64,000 bases of DNA from Filimonas sp. (GTDB taxonomy: Bacteria > Bacteroidota > Bacteroidia > Chitinophagales > Chitinophagaceae). The stretch is taken from assembly GCA_017306865.1 (NCBI GenBank), contig JAFKHH010000011.1:868001-932000 (forward strand). Reading direction: 5' to 3'. Below the pieces are notes generated by a model. It ran no database searches. It was not told the origin of the DNA and saw nothing but the letters and a program-made list of their open reading frames with translations. Each line of letters starts with the position of its first letter. Within the stretch, counting starts at the first letter, position 1. A program made the translations under genes and the position numbers. This document shows, piece by piece, positions 50,567 through 59,584 of this stretch.

Positions 50567-51088
50567 ATGAACGTACTTGAGCTATTCAAATCGGTTACCA
50601 CATTTGTTTTTGATGTGGATGGCGTGTTAACGGACGGCACACTCATTGTACTGCCGGATGGCGTAATGGCCCGCCGTATGAATATTAAAGACGGTTATGC
50701 CTTGCAGTTCGCAATAAAACGTGGCTATCGTGTCGTTATTATCTCCGGTGGCATATCCACGGAGGTGGAGCAGCGTTTAAAGAAGTTAGGGATTAGTGAT
50801 ATACACATGGGCGTGGAGGACAAGCATGCTTGTTTAACAGCTTATATGGAAAAACACAATTTACTACGCGAAGAAGTGTTGTACATTGGAGATGATATAC
50901 CTGATTACCAGGTAATGCAACTGGCAGGTTTGGCCTGTTGCCCGGCAGATGCCGTTACAGAAATAAAGAGCATTGCAAAATATATATCCCCGTTTAACGG
51001 TGGTGAAGGTTGTGGGCGGGATGTGATAGAAAAAACACTACGCCTGAGAGGGGACTGGGGAATAGATACGCATATTCAGAGCAGGTAA
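50567..51088 (+). CDS. KdsC-like HAD phosphatase
   Basis: Starting at ATG 50567, the 173-residue protein is a cap-less HAD hydrolase with FVFDVDGVLTDGTL (nucleophile Asp) and VVIISGG, then VLYIGDDIPDYQVM. This is the 3-deoxy-D-manno-octulosonate 8-phosphate phosphatase type. It would remove phosphate from KDO-8-P for lipid A core synthesis. The longer frame from 50510 overlaps iscX and is rejected. The order with ubiA and maf behind it is one I recall from many Bacteroidota. Confidence 0.88.
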   Translation: MNVLELFKSVTTFVFDVDGVLTDGTLIVLPDGVMARRMNIKDGYALQFAIKRGYRVVIISGGISTEVEQRLKKLGISDIHMGVEDKHACLTAYMEKHNLLREEVLYIGDDIPDYQVMQLAGLACCPADAVTEIKSIAKYISPFNGGEGCGRDVIEKTLRLRGDWGIDTHIQSR

Positions 51089-51119
51089 CCTGCGGGGTGA
51101 TGCATTGTTTAATTGTTTT

Positions 51120-51208
51120 ATGGTTTAATTGTTAATCCTGGCGGAGATAATATTTGGATAATAGCAATTTTTCAATTTAGCAATTCAACAATGTAACAAT
51201 TAAACCAT
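51120..51208. repeat. ATGGTTTAATTGTTA inverted repeat
   Basis: ATGGTTTAATTGTTA (51120-51134) pairs perfectly with TAACAATTAAACCAT (51194-51208) across a 59-base loop. The right arm ends 15 bp before the ubiA start codon. Confidence 0.75.
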
Positions 51209-51223
51209 TTAACAAAATTACCA

Positions 51224-52168
51224 TTGAAACTCCTTGTTGCATTTTTGCGTCTTACACGTTGGCCTAATCTGGTCTTTATAGCCCTGACGCAGGTCGTGTT
51301 TAAGTATTGCATTTTGCAACCCATTTTCCAGCATGCACAGTTAAAAGATAATGTGCATGGCATTTATTTTCTACTCATCGTATTGTCTTATGTTTTTATA
51401 GCTGCTGCCGGTTATATCATCAATGATTATTTCGACCTGAATATAGACCAGGTGAATAAGCCGGACAAAGTGATCATTACCCGTTATATCAGCAGGCGCT
51501 GGGCACTTGCCTGGCATATCATCTTAAGTGTACTGGCTATTGCATTCAGTTTTTATGTAGACAACAAGACGCATAGCAGGTTGGCAGGCTTGAGTGCTAC
51601 GGTTTGCGTTATCCTGTTGTTTATTTACTCCACCACCTTTAAGAAAAAGTTTCTTGTTGGCAACATCCTGGTCTCAGCAGTTACTGCGTGGTCTATTATT
51701 GCCTTAACCTGGTTTGAAGGCAACCAGTTCTTTATCGCAAAGGACCGTTATGCCAATCTTGATATAGAAAAAATATTCCGCCTCACGGTATTATATACCT
51801 GCTTTGCATTCATACTTTCCCTTGTTCGTGAGATTGTAAAAGACATGGAAGATGTGGAAGGCGACAGGAAATACGGATGCCGGACTATGCCTATAGTGTC
51901 CGGATACAATGCTACAAAGATCTTTGTGTCTGTCTGGATCACTGTGCTGATCGGTCTGCTGGGAATGGCGCAACTATATGTAGCGCAGTTTGGCTGGTGG
52001 ATCAGTATTACGTACAGTGTGCTGCTGTTGATCATTCCGCTGATCTGGATCTTTAAAAAACTATTCGAAGCACAAACGCCGCGTGACTATCATAAACTAA
52101 GTACCGCTATTAAACTGGTTATGTTGGCAGGTATTTTATCTATGGTATTCTTCCGCATTTACGCATAA
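51224..52168 (+). CDS. UbiA-family prenyltransferase (canonical motifs)
   Basis: The 314-residue membrane protein has canonical UbiA motifs NDYFDLNIDQVNKPDK and DMEDVEGDRKYGCRTMPI and about nine helices. Bacteroidota relatives are often called geranylgeranylglycerol-phosphate geranylgeranyltransferase, a name that should be treated with care. The start is TTG 51224: an in-frame stop lies at 51194 and the family sequence begins at once. The upstream DNA is a dispersed repeat, which may have replaced the original start region. Confidence 0.88.
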   Translation: MKLLVAFLRLTRWPNLVFIALTQVVFKYCILQPIFQHAQLKDNVHGIYFLLIVLSYVFIAAAGYIINDYFDLNIDQVNKPDKVIITRYISRRWALAWHIILSVLAIAFSFYVDNKTHSRLAGLSATVCVILLFIYSTTFKKKFLVGNILVSAVTAWSIIALTWFEGNQFFIAKDRYANLDIEKIFRLTVLYTCFAFILSLVREIVKDMEDVEGDRKYGCRTMPIVSGYNATKIFVSVWITVLIGLLGMAQLYVAQFGWWISITYSVLLLIIPLIWIFKKLFEAQTPRDYHKLSTAIKLVMLAGILSMVFFRIYA

Positions 52169-52187
52169 AAGTTAATCCCCGTTATCT

Positions 52188-52751
52188 ATGCAGCAGATCA
52201 TTCTTGCATCCCAATCGCCAAGACGCAAACAATTATTGGAATGGGCTGAAGTGCCGTTTGAAATAATTGTAAAAGAGACGGATGAAAGTTTTCCGGCAGA
52301 CATGCCGATCAAAGATGTGCCTGTACATATAGCACGAAATAAGGCATTGACTATTCAGGCTACACTTACCAATGATGCACGCCCTATTGTAGCTGCAGAT
52401 ACAGTAGTTGTATTAAATAATAAAGTGATCGGTAAGCCAAAAGATAGGGAAGATGCTATTGCTATACTTTCCTCATTGGCAGGCAACAGTCACCAGGTGA
52501 TTACCGGCGTAGTGATCCTGCATGGAACAAAAGAAATTGCATTTGCAGATGTAACATCTGTAGCCTTTCATACGCTTACACAAGAAGAAATTGTACACTA
52601 CGTGGATACGTATAAGCCATATGATAAAGCTGGTGCATATGCCATACAGGAATGGATAGGCGTAGTAGGTATTAAAGGCGTGGAAGGTGATTTCTATAAT
52701 GTAATGGGGTTGCCGGTGAGCAGGGTGGTACAAGCGCTTAAAGGGATTTGA
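52188..52751 (+). CDS. maf: Maf-like nucleoside triphosphate pyrophosphatase
   Basis: The 187-residue protein shows IILASQSPRRKQLLEWAEVP (SxSPRR motif), ADTVVVLNNKVIGKPKDRED and YDKAGAYAIQEWIGVVGIKG. These are typical of Maf enzymes, which hydrolyse non-standard nucleoside triphosphates. It starts 19 bp behind ubiA. Its last codons and stop lie inside a repeat that is duplicated 142 bp downstream. Confidence 0.94.
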   Translation: MQQIILASQSPRRKQLLEWAEVPFEIIVKETDESFPADMPIKDVPVHIARNKALTIQATLTNDARPIVAADTVVVLNNKVIGKPKDREDAIAILSSLAGNSHQVITGVVILHGTKEIAFADVTSVAFHTLTQEEIVHYVDTYKPYDKAGAYAIQEWIGVVGIKGVEGDFYNVMGLPVSRVVQALKGI

Positions 52752-53145
52752 GATTTAATATTTGAGATTTGAAATGAACTTTTGACGTGAGAAGATGCTC
52801 GCGGAAAGCACGGAAAACGCAGAAAACTTCCGCGCATTCTGTGTTTCCCACGAGCCTTGCCATAATATAATGTAAGCGTTGAAAGGGATTTGAGATTTAA
52901 TATTTGAGATTTGAAATGAACTTTTGACGTGAGAAGATGCTCACAGAAAGCACGGAAAACGCAGAAAACTTCCGCGCATTCTGTGTTTTCCGCGGGACAT
53001 AAATCGTCATTGTGCATGGGTTTACTCACAACTGATCACTCACTACTCACATACTCATTTCAAATCATTTTATGTCTTTTTATAAAATCCATCGGGTATT
53101 TTTTCTTCTATAAGTCGGCTAGCTTGGTTGTGTAAAAACACTGCT
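52740..53145. repeat. Tandem 142-bp-period repeat behind maf
   Basis: AAAGGGATTTGAGATTTAAT begins at 52740 and again at 52882. Both copies continue through TTTGACGTGAGAAGATGCTC, AAAGCACGGAAAACGCAGAA and TTCCGCGCATTCTGTGTTT for about 115 bp, differing at a few positions. The first copy includes the end of maf. The rest of the gap to the DUF2851 gene is AT-rich and holds no gene. Confidence 0.85.
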
Positions 53146-54450
53146 ATGATTATTTCTTACGGTAAGCCGCAGATATTGACTGAACGATTACTGCAGTTCA
53201 TCTGGCAATTTCAATACTTCAACAAGAAACAATTAACCACCACAGAAGGGGAGCCTTTAACTATACTGCAGCCTGGTACTTATAATACAGACCAGGGGCC
53301 GGATTTTTTGCAGGCAAAGGTCCGGGTAGGTAATGTGGCATGGGCGGGCAATATAGAATTACATCTCTTCTCCTCTCACTGGAATACGCATGGGCATACG
53401 TCCGATAAGCAATATGGTAATGTGATCTTGCATGTGGTATGGCAGCATGATGTAGCAGTGCATAATTGTAAAGGAATCACTTTGCATACACTGGAGTTGC
53501 AACCATTGGTTTCTGTTTTGTTGCTACAACATTACAGTAACCTGATGGCGTCGCATGATTTTGTGCCTTGTATGCCTCAGTTGCCTGTATTGTCAGGCAT
53601 CGGTTGGTTATCATGGAAAGAACGATTGATGGCTGAGCGGCTGGAAAGAAAGGCGGGTTATGTGTTGACGTTATTACAGCAGGCAAATAACCATTGGGAA
53701 GAAGTGTTTTGGTGGATGCTGGCACGCAATTTTGGTGCAAAGCTGAATATGGACTTGTTTGAAGAGATGGCGCGTAGTATACCGGTAACTACGCTTGCGA
53801 AGCAGAAAGGGCAGATACATCAATTGGAGGCGATTATATTTGGGCAATTGCACTTGCTTGATGCGGATTACACGGATGACTATGCTGTACTGCTTACAAA
53901 AGAATACAATTTTTTGCGTAAGAAATACCAGTTTAAACCTGTGGCGCAACAGCCTGTGTTTTTAAGAATGCGCCCTGCCAATTTCCCGACTGTACGTGCC
54001 GCGCAACTGGCCATGCTGGTTCAGCAATCGAGTCATTTGTTTTCTTTGATAAAGGAAACCGAAGACCTGGAGGATATACAAAAACTGTTCAATGTAACGG
54101 CAAATGATTACTGGCATTACCATTACCAGTTTGACGAAGAATGTACCTGCCATCCTAAAAAGCTTGGTGTTTCGATGGTGAATAATATTGTGATCAATAC
54201 ACTGGTGCCGGTATTGTTTGCTTGTGGTATGTTTACAAAAGACCAGTCACTGAAAGACCGCGCATTACTTTGGCTTGCACTCACCAATCCGGAACAGAAT
54301 ATAATTACTAAGCAATGGAAAGCCTGTGATGTGTTTAACCAGAATGCGTTAGACTCGCAGGCTCTACTGGAATTGAAAAATAATTATTGCGATCAGAAGC
54401 GATGTTTGGATTGCGCGATAGGAAATAAGCTGTTGAGACGTGAATCGTGA
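53146..54450 (+). CDS. DUF2851 family protein
   Basis: The 434-residue protein begins MIISYGKPQILTERLLQFIW and has DUF2851 landmarks: GTYNTDQGPDFLQAKVRVG, WAGNIELHLFSSHWNTHGH, KQYGNVILHVVWQHD and a C-terminal cysteine set ending QKRCLDCAIGNKLL. Some Cys/His motifs suggest metal binding. The function is unknown, though the family is widespread in Bacteroidota. The stop TGA lies inside an ATCGTGAACCGGCAATCGTG repeat. ATG 53146 is preferred over TTG 53128. Confidence 0.88.
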   Translation: MIISYGKPQILTERLLQFIWQFQYFNKKQLTTTEGEPLTILQPGTYNTDQGPDFLQAKVRVGNVAWAGNIELHLFSSHWNTHGHTSDKQYGNVILHVVWQHDVAVHNCKGITLHTLELQPLVSVLLLQHYSNLMASHDFVPCMPQLPVLSGIGWLSWKERLMAERLERKAGYVLTLLQQANNHWEEVFWWMLARNFGAKLNMDLFEEMARSIPVTTLAKQKGQIHQLEAIIFGQLHLLDADYTDDYAVLLTKEYNFLRKKYQFKPVAQQPVFLRMRPANFPTVRAAQLAMLVQQSSHLFSLIKETEDLEDIQKLFNVTANDYWHYHYQFDEECTCHPKKLGVSMVNNIVINTLVPVLFACGMFTKDQSLKDRALLWLALTNPEQNIITKQWKACDVFNQNALDSQALLELKNNYCDQKRCLDCAIGNKLLRRES

Positions 54451-54791
54451 ACCGGCAATCGTGAGGCGCACAAATGATGAATAATATTGAACAAGGAATT
54501 TCGAATGGGAATCATGCTCGATGTTGAATGTATAATTTTCAATGCCCAACGTGAAATTTTCAATGTTCAATGAAGCAATAAGATGAATAGTGAACAGAAA
54601 GCAGAAGTGTGCGACGCAAGGGACGATCAGTAGAATTACTGTTGCTGACGAACAATTTTTTTTAACTGGCTAGCCACATAACCGGAAACTTATAACCAAC
54701 AAGGCAGCGTAAAATAAAAATTCCATATCTGTCAGATATGGAATTTCTTGTATGAAGGAAACTTAGTACTTCGTTCTTTGTACTTCGTACT
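54451..54791. repeat. Repeat-rich convergent intergenic region
   Basis: No gene is supported. It holds the ATCGTGAACCGG repeat, TTGAATG-type units (TGCTCGATGTTGAATGTATA near 54514), a perfect 13-bp terminator (54718-54746) and AGTACTTCGTTCTTTGTACT (from 54765), which runs into the OsmC stop codon. Confidence 0.7.
54718..54746. terminator. Bidirectional terminator
   Basis: AAATTCCATATCT pairs perfectly with AGATATGGAATTT around GTC, between convergent genes. Confidence 0.8.
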
Positions 54792-55202
54792 TTAAATAGG
54801 CCAGTTAAACACTACATCCTGTACAATATCGGGATGCAGGCTTTTAGTAACAGGGCAATGATGGGCAGCTCTTTCAAGGATCGTTCTTTGTTTTTCGTCG
54901 GTTTGCAGGTCTACCGGAAACTCGAACAACACACGGATGCCACTGATCCTGCGCGGGTCAGAAGCCATAACCTTGGTAATGTCTACTTTGGTGCCGGTAA
55001 GGTCTACGTTGAGTTCGCGGGCTTTAATACCCATGATAGATAGCATGCAACTGCCAAGTGCTGTCGCGACAAGATCTGTCGGGGAAAAACGTTCGCCTTT
55101 ACCCTGGTTGTCGGTAGGTGCATCCGTTTCTATAACTGTTCCGCTTTGCAGGTGTTTTGCCTCTGTTCTAAGCTCGCCTTTATAAATTATTTGTGATGTC
55201 AT
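54792..55202 (-). CDS. OsmC-family peroxiredoxin-like protein
   Basis: The 136-residue protein has the OsmC pattern with its two redox cysteines in ALGSCMLSIMG and HHCPVTKSL and the FSPTDLVATA loop. OsmC proteins reduce organic hydroperoxides with thiols. It starts at 55202, sharing the sequence CATG with the divergent gene's first ATG. The stop TAA is directly followed (on its strand) by AGTACGAAGTACAAAG. Confidence 0.93.
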   Translation of the reverse strand: MTSQIIYKGELRTEAKHLQSGTVIETDAPTDNQGKGERFSPTDLVATALGSCMLSIMGIKARELNVDLTGTKVDITKVMASDPRRISGIRVLFEFPVDLQTDEKQRTILERAAHHCPVTKSLHPDIVQDVVFNWPI

Positions 55203-56043
55203 GGATAAGAAATTTCCTGTAAATTTACGCCTATCAAATCAATTCATAGTGAAGAAGATATATTTGATTCTATTTTGCAGTGCCGTATCATTCGCAGGAT
55301 TTGGACAAGCCCAACAGCAGACAAGGGAACAGAAAAAGCAGGCGCGTAAAGACCATATCAACCAATTGATCAAACAAGAGGAAGAAGGCGCTATGATCTA
55401 CTCAAAACAGGGTGCATTTGGGATCAAGCTGAATACGGATGGCTATGGCCTTTTCTATGAACATGGCAAGTATAAGACGATTACTACGACTAACCTGTGG
55501 TGGCTGGAGCTAGGAGAGCGTAAAAACAGCAAAGAGGAAAAAGTAACGCCGTACAATGGCGCTTATATTGGTACACCACTGATCTACGGTAAACAAAATA
55601 ATTTTTACTATTTCAAATTTGGCCTTGGTCAGCAACGCCTGATTGGTGGCAAGGGTAATAAGAACGGTGTGGCTGTTTCTGCCATTTATGGCGGTGGCTT
55701 ATCACTGGGTATGCTGAAGCCTTATTATATCCGTGTAGTGCAGAATGGCGTGGAAAAAGATATTCGTTATGACAATAATGACTCCGCATTTTTAAACCCA
55801 AGTATAATTGCGGGTGCATCTGGTTTTACCAAGGGTTTTGGCGATATCAAATATGTGCCGGGCGTGCATGCACGTGCTGCAATACGATTTGATTATGGCC
55901 GGTACAATGAAATCTTGTCTGCCATAGAAGTAGGCGTAAATGCAGAATACTACACCCAGAACATGCCAATAATGGTACATGCGCCTGATAAGAAGTTCTT
56001 TTTCAACGGCTACGTGTCTTTGGTGTTTGGTAAACGAAAGTGA
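55201..56043 (+). CDS. Secreted or outer-membrane protein of unknown function
   Basis: The 280-residue protein has a Lys/Gln-rich segment after the signal region (QAQQQTREQKKQARKDHINQ), then barrel-like strands (GAFGIKLNTDGYGLFYEHGK, FFNGYVSLVFG at the end). It resembles a small beta-barrel protein. Two starts are possible: ATG 55201 gives a 16-residue polar leader before the hydrophobic core, and GTG 55249 gives a classic signal peptide (KKIYLILFCSAVSFAGFGQ). The latter may be the real one. Confidence 0.75.
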   Translation: MDKKFPVNLRLSNQFIVKKIYLILFCSAVSFAGFGQAQQQTREQKKQARKDHINQLIKQEEEGAMIYSKQGAFGIKLNTDGYGLFYEHGKYKTITTTNLWWLELGERKNSKEEKVTPYNGAYIGTPLIYGKQNNFYYFKFGLGQQRLIGGKGNKNGVAVSAIYGGGLSLGMLKPYYIRVVQNGVEKDIRYDNNDSAFLNPSIIAGASGFTKGFGDIKYVPGVHARAAIRFDYGRYNEILSAIEVGVNAEYYTQNMPIMVHAPDKKFFFNGYVSLVFGKRK

Positions 56044-56045
56044 TA

Positions 56046-56053
56046 TATTTTTG
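56046..56053 (+). promoter_or_regulatory. Candidate -7 box TATTTTTG for lipA
   Basis: It matches TAnnTTTG followed by CAGG, 93 bp before the lipA start. A TTTGGT lies roughly 20 bp upstream as possible -33 element. Confidence 0.45.
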
Positions 56054-56146
56054 CAGGATAGTTTGTAGAAAGGAAGAGTGGATAATTACCATATAATCCT
56101 GGTGGTTAAATGGTAGTTGATTGATAATCAATGTAAAAATTAAGAA

Positions 56147-57082
56147 ATGCAGGAGTTACCGGTAGTAGCGAAGATAGATCCTACAGAGACAAGGATTAAG
56201 AAACCAGATTGGTTACGTGTAAAATTACCTATTGGCGAAAGCTACAAGCACGTACGTGGCCTTGTAGATACACATAAGTTACATACGATCTGTGAAAGCG
56301 GCAATTGCCCTAATATGGGTGAATGCTGGGGAGAGGGTACTGCCACATTTATGATTTTGGGCAATACGTGTACCCGTAGCTGCGGCTTCTGTGCTGTGGC
56401 AACAGGCCGCCCGGACCCGGTGGATTGGGATGAGCCACAGCGTGTAGCTGAGGCAATACACCTGATGCACGTAAAACACGCCGTATTAACTTCAGTAGAC
56501 AGGGACGAGTTGAAAGATGGTGGTTCTATCATCTGGTACAACACGATCAAGGCTGTAAAAGCATTGAACCCAGATACTACACTGGAAACATTGATCCCAG
56601 ACTTTAAAGGACAGGTAGAAAACATACAGCGTATTATAGATGCTGCACCTGAGGTAGTGTCTCATAATATGGAAACGGTGGAGCGTCTGAGCCGCCAGGT
56701 GCGCATACAGGCAAAGTATCGCAGAAGCCTGGATGTGCTGAAAACCCTGAAGGAGGGTGGTATGCGCACTAAGACAGGTGTGATGCTTGGCCTGGGTGAA
56801 ACAAGAGAAGAGGTGATACAGACAATGGAAGATCTGGCTGCTGTAAATGTAGATGTGCTGACTCTGGGACAATACTTACAGCCGACAAAAAAACACTTGC
56901 CTGTTCATCGCTTTGTACATCCGGATGAATTTGCTGAGTATAGAGAAATCGGCTATCAGCTTGGCTTTGACTATGTGGAAAGCGGTCCATTGGTGCGCTC
57001 TTCTTACCATAGCGAACGCCATGTGATCAGTGGTTATGGTAAAAACAAATGGCTGGAAGAAAAAGCCATGCAGGCGATTTAA
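56147..57082 (+). CDS. lipA: Lipoyl synthase
   Basis: The 311-residue radical SAM enzyme has both LipA cluster motifs. The auxiliary cluster Cys set lies in [16 protein letters not shown] and the radical-SAM CxxxCxxC in [30 protein letters not shown] and the C-terminal [13 protein letters not shown], with the RSSY Ser that closes the auxiliary cluster, are also present. It inserts two sulfurs into octanoyl groups on lipoyl domains. A strong terminator follows. Confidence 0.97.
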   Translation: MQELPVVAKIDPTETRIKKPDWLRVKLPIGESYKHVRGLVDTHKLHTICESGNCPNMGECWGEGTATFMILGNTCTRSCGFCAVATGRPDPVDWDEPQRVAEAIHLMHVKHAVLTSVDRDELKDGGSIIWYNTIKAVKALNPDTTLETLIPDFKGQVENIQRIIDAAPEVVSHNMETVERLSRQVRIQAKYRRSLDVLKTLKEGGMRTKTGVMLGLGETREEVIQTMEDLAAVNVDVLTLGQYLQPTKKHLPVHRFVHPDEFAEYREIGYQLGFDYVESGPLVRSSYHSERHVISGYGKNKWLEEKAMQAI

Positions 57083-57423
57083 GTTTCAGAAGAATTCTAC
57101 ATAATTTAAAAAGTTTCAAGGCGTTCCTTGGAACTTTTTTTATGTCCAATGTTTCGCGCAAAGGCGCATAAATATCGCAAAGGTCGCAAAGAAAATTATG
57201 AGACGTGAAACGGCAATCGTGAATAAAACTTCTTTGCGCAGCTCTCCGTCCTCCCCGGCCCTGCGGTGCAGCTTCCTATGTACCTTATGCTCCTCTGTGG
57301 TAAAAAATACACTTAGATCGATTTGACCGTTAATTCATCTTATATAAACTTTCAGACCTTTTTTATGTCTTAGCTTAGCAAAAGGACATGCATCATTATT
57401 TATAAGCCATAACAACCAATCTA
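57083..57423. repeat. Repeat-rich intergenic region behind lipA
   Basis: No gene is supported. GTTTCAGAAG follows the lipA stop, then the lipA terminator (57108-57140), TTTCGCGCAAAGGCGC and CGCAAAGGTCGCAAAG units, and GAGACGTGAAACGGCAATCG (from 57199). TTCCTATGTACCTTATGCTC (from 57270) is a partial third copy of the 205-bp repeat of 47286-47490. Confidence 0.7.
57108..57140 (+). terminator. lipA terminator
   Basis: AAAAAGTTTCAAGG pairs with CCTTGGAACTTTTT (one G-T pair) around CGTT and is followed by more T. Confidence 0.85.
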
Positions 57424-58356
57424 ATGAAAAAAATGCTCGCACTTGTGCTGTTGCCATTTTGCGCACAGGCACAGGTGAAATGGAAAAATGTGGACGCGCA
57501 GTTTGCGCCACTGCCACAGGGTGTACATGTGTACTACACCAATGACAGCCTCGACGGAAAGCCAAACATTGCTTACTACCTGGAAGCTGATTTGAAAAAC
57601 AAAGCACTGACGTTTACCGCAGACACTACGTACCAGCGGAGATTAACGCCCACACAGTACTATGAGAAAAACAGTAAGCCGTTGGTAGTTGTAAACACTT
57701 CTTTTTTCGAGTACAAAAACAACAGCAACTTAAACATCATTATGCATGATGGTAAAATGGTTTCTTACAACCTGCACACCATTGCTGGTAAAGGGAAAGA
57801 TACGTTCACGTATTATCATCCGTTTTACGGCGCGCTGGGTATTTCCAAAAAGCGTAACGCAGACATTGCATGGATCTATACAGACTCTTCAGGAAAATAT
57901 CCTTACGCGGTACAGACAGCGAAAGATGCCATACATGATTCCATTAGCTACCTGGCTAAGAAAAACATTCCTTTTGCAGTAAAAAAATGGAAAATGCAGA
58001 CAGCAGTAGGCGGCGGCCCGGTACTGGTTCAAAATGGACAGGTGCAGGTGTCTAACGATGCTGAAATGAAGTTTTCCGGAAAAGCGATCAATGACAAACA
58101 TCCACGTACGTGTATCGGCTACACCAGTGACCATAAGCTGATCATTCTTGCCATAGAAGGCCGCCATGCGGGTAAAGCAGAAGGTGCAACGCTTACACAG
58201 CAAGCGCGCTTGTTGAAGGAGATAGGTTGTGTAGAGGGATTGAACCTGGATGGTGGGGGCAGTAGTTGCCTGCTGGTAAATGGGAAAGAAACCATTACAC
58301 CGTCGGAGAAAGGCGAACAACGCCCGGTGCCATCTGTGTTGATCATCAAAAACTAA
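57424..58356 (+). CDS. Secreted phosphodiester glycosidase (NAGPA/DUF2233) family protein
   Basis: The 310-residue protein has a signal peptide (MKKMLALVLLPFCAQA, cleavage before QV) and the NAGPA-type domain: VVVNTSFFEYKNNSNLN, TAVGGGPVLVQNGQ, HPRTCIGYTSDHKLIILAIEGRH and LNLDGGGSSCLLVNG. The mammalian homologue removes GlcNAc from phosphodiesters; bacterial members act on unknown exported glycans. It precedes the dipeptide epimerase gene by 77 bp. Confidence 0.9.
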   Translation: MKKMLALVLLPFCAQAQVKWKNVDAQFAPLPQGVHVYYTNDSLDGKPNIAYYLEADLKNKALTFTADTTYQRRLTPTQYYEKNSKPLVVVNTSFFEYKNNSNLNIIMHDGKMVSYNLHTIAGKGKDTFTYYHPFYGALGISKKRNADIAWIYTDSSGKYPYAVQTAKDAIHDSISYLAKKNIPFAVKKWKMQTAVGGGPVLVQNGQVQVSNDAEMKFSGKAINDKHPRTCIGYTSDHKLIILAIEGRHAGKAEGATLTQQARLLKEIGCVEGLNLDGGGSSCLLVNGKETITPSEKGEQRPVPSVLIIKN

Positions 58357-58433
58357 TTTTTTGTGGACAGAATTGCGGCTTTTTGCCGGATCGGGCAGCG
58401 GGTATGTGATTCTGTCCATTATCTTTGTCATCT

Positions 58434-59453
58434 ATGAAACTGCATTACTGGAAATACGAATTACCGTTTCAATACCCGTTTACTATCTCAAACGGAAGAA
58501 CGAAAACCCATCAGCCCACACTGATCGTTGCCCTGCAACTAGGTAACTGGGTTGGCTTTGGCGAAGCGCCTGCTATTACTTACTACAATGTGTCTGTGGA
58601 TGACATGATCGTAGAGATAGAAAAGAAGAAAACGCTGATCGAGAAATTCGCATTTACAGAAGCAGAAAGATACTGGCATTACCTGCACCACCTGTTGCCT
58701 AACAACCCGTTCCTGGTATGCGCACTGGATATGGCTGGCTGGGACTTGTATGGTAAGATGCACAAGCAACCGCTATACAAAGCATGGGGTACAGAGTGGA
58801 ACACCAATGGCCCGGTAACAGATTACACCATAGGTATAGATACCATAGATAAAATGGTAGATAAGATGAAGGCGAAGCCCTGGCCTATCTATAAAATAAA
58901 AGTAGGTACGGAAGATGATATTGCCGTGGTGAAAGCATTGCGTGAACATACAGACGCCACTTTGCGTGTAGATGCAAACGCAGGCTGGACGCTGGAACAG
59001 GCGCTGAACATTATACCTGCATTGCAAGAGCTGGGTGTGGAGTTTGTAGAGCAGCCGCTGGCAAAAGATAATTGGGAAGGCATGAAGGTGTTGTTTGAAA
59101 AGTCTCCTTTACCATTGTTTGCTGATGAAAGCTGTGTGTTTGAAAGCGATGTGAGAAAATGTCACCAGCATTTTCATGGTATCAATATTAAGCTGACAAA
59201 GTGCAGCGGGCCTACACCTGCATTGCGCATGATCAAAGAGGCGCGTAGCCTGGATATGAAAGTAATGATGGGGTGCATGAACGAAAGCAGCATTGGCTCT
59301 GCAGCTATTGCGAACTTCCTGCCTCAGTTAGACTTTGTAGATATGGATGGTCCATTGTTATTGACGGAAGATAAAGCGCAGGGTATTACATACGACTTTG
59401 GTAAAGTAACGATACTGGACCAGCCGGGATTAGGGGTGAACGCAACGATTTAA
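58434..59453 (+). CDS. Dipeptide epimerase (enolase superfamily)
   Basis: The 339-residue protein belongs to the muconate-lactonizing/dipeptide-epimerase group: catalytic Lys in IYKIKVG, metal ligands D in RVDANAGW, E in FVEQPL and D in ADESC, second Lys in INIKLTKCSG, and MMGCMNESSIGSAA. It probably interconverts L-Ala-D-Glu and L-Ala-L-Glu or similar dipeptides from murein recycling. ATG 58434 is chosen over TTG 58425. The stop is directly followed by a GTACGAATGACGAAGTACTA repeat. Confidence 0.93.
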   Translation: MKLHYWKYELPFQYPFTISNGRTKTHQPTLIVALQLGNWVGFGEAPAITYYNVSVDDMIVEIEKKKTLIEKFAFTEAERYWHYLHHLLPNNPFLVCALDMAGWDLYGKMHKQPLYKAWGTEWNTNGPVTDYTIGIDTIDKMVDKMKAKPWPIYKIKVGTEDDIAVVKALREHTDATLRVDANAGWTLEQALNIIPALQELGVEFVEQPLAKDNWEGMKVLFEKSPLPLFADESCVFESDVRKCHQHFHGINIKLTKCSGPTPALRMIKEARSLDMKVMMGCMNESSIGSAAIANFLPQLDFVDMDGPLLLTEDKAQGITYDFGKVTILDQPGLGVNATI

Positions 59454-59494
59454 GAAAAGTACGAATGACGAAGTACTAAGTACAAAGTCGATAA

Positions 59495-59530
59495 AAAACG
59501 AGTGGTTGATCATAATCAACCACTCGTTTT
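59495..59530. terminator. Bidirectional terminator
   Basis: AAAACGAGTGGTTGAT pairs perfectly with ATCAACCACTCGTTTT around CATA, between convergent genes. Confidence 0.87.
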
Positions 59531-59584
59531 ATTTAGTAAGTATGAGCGCGGAACTCATTTCAAATATTAAATTTCAAATTTTGT

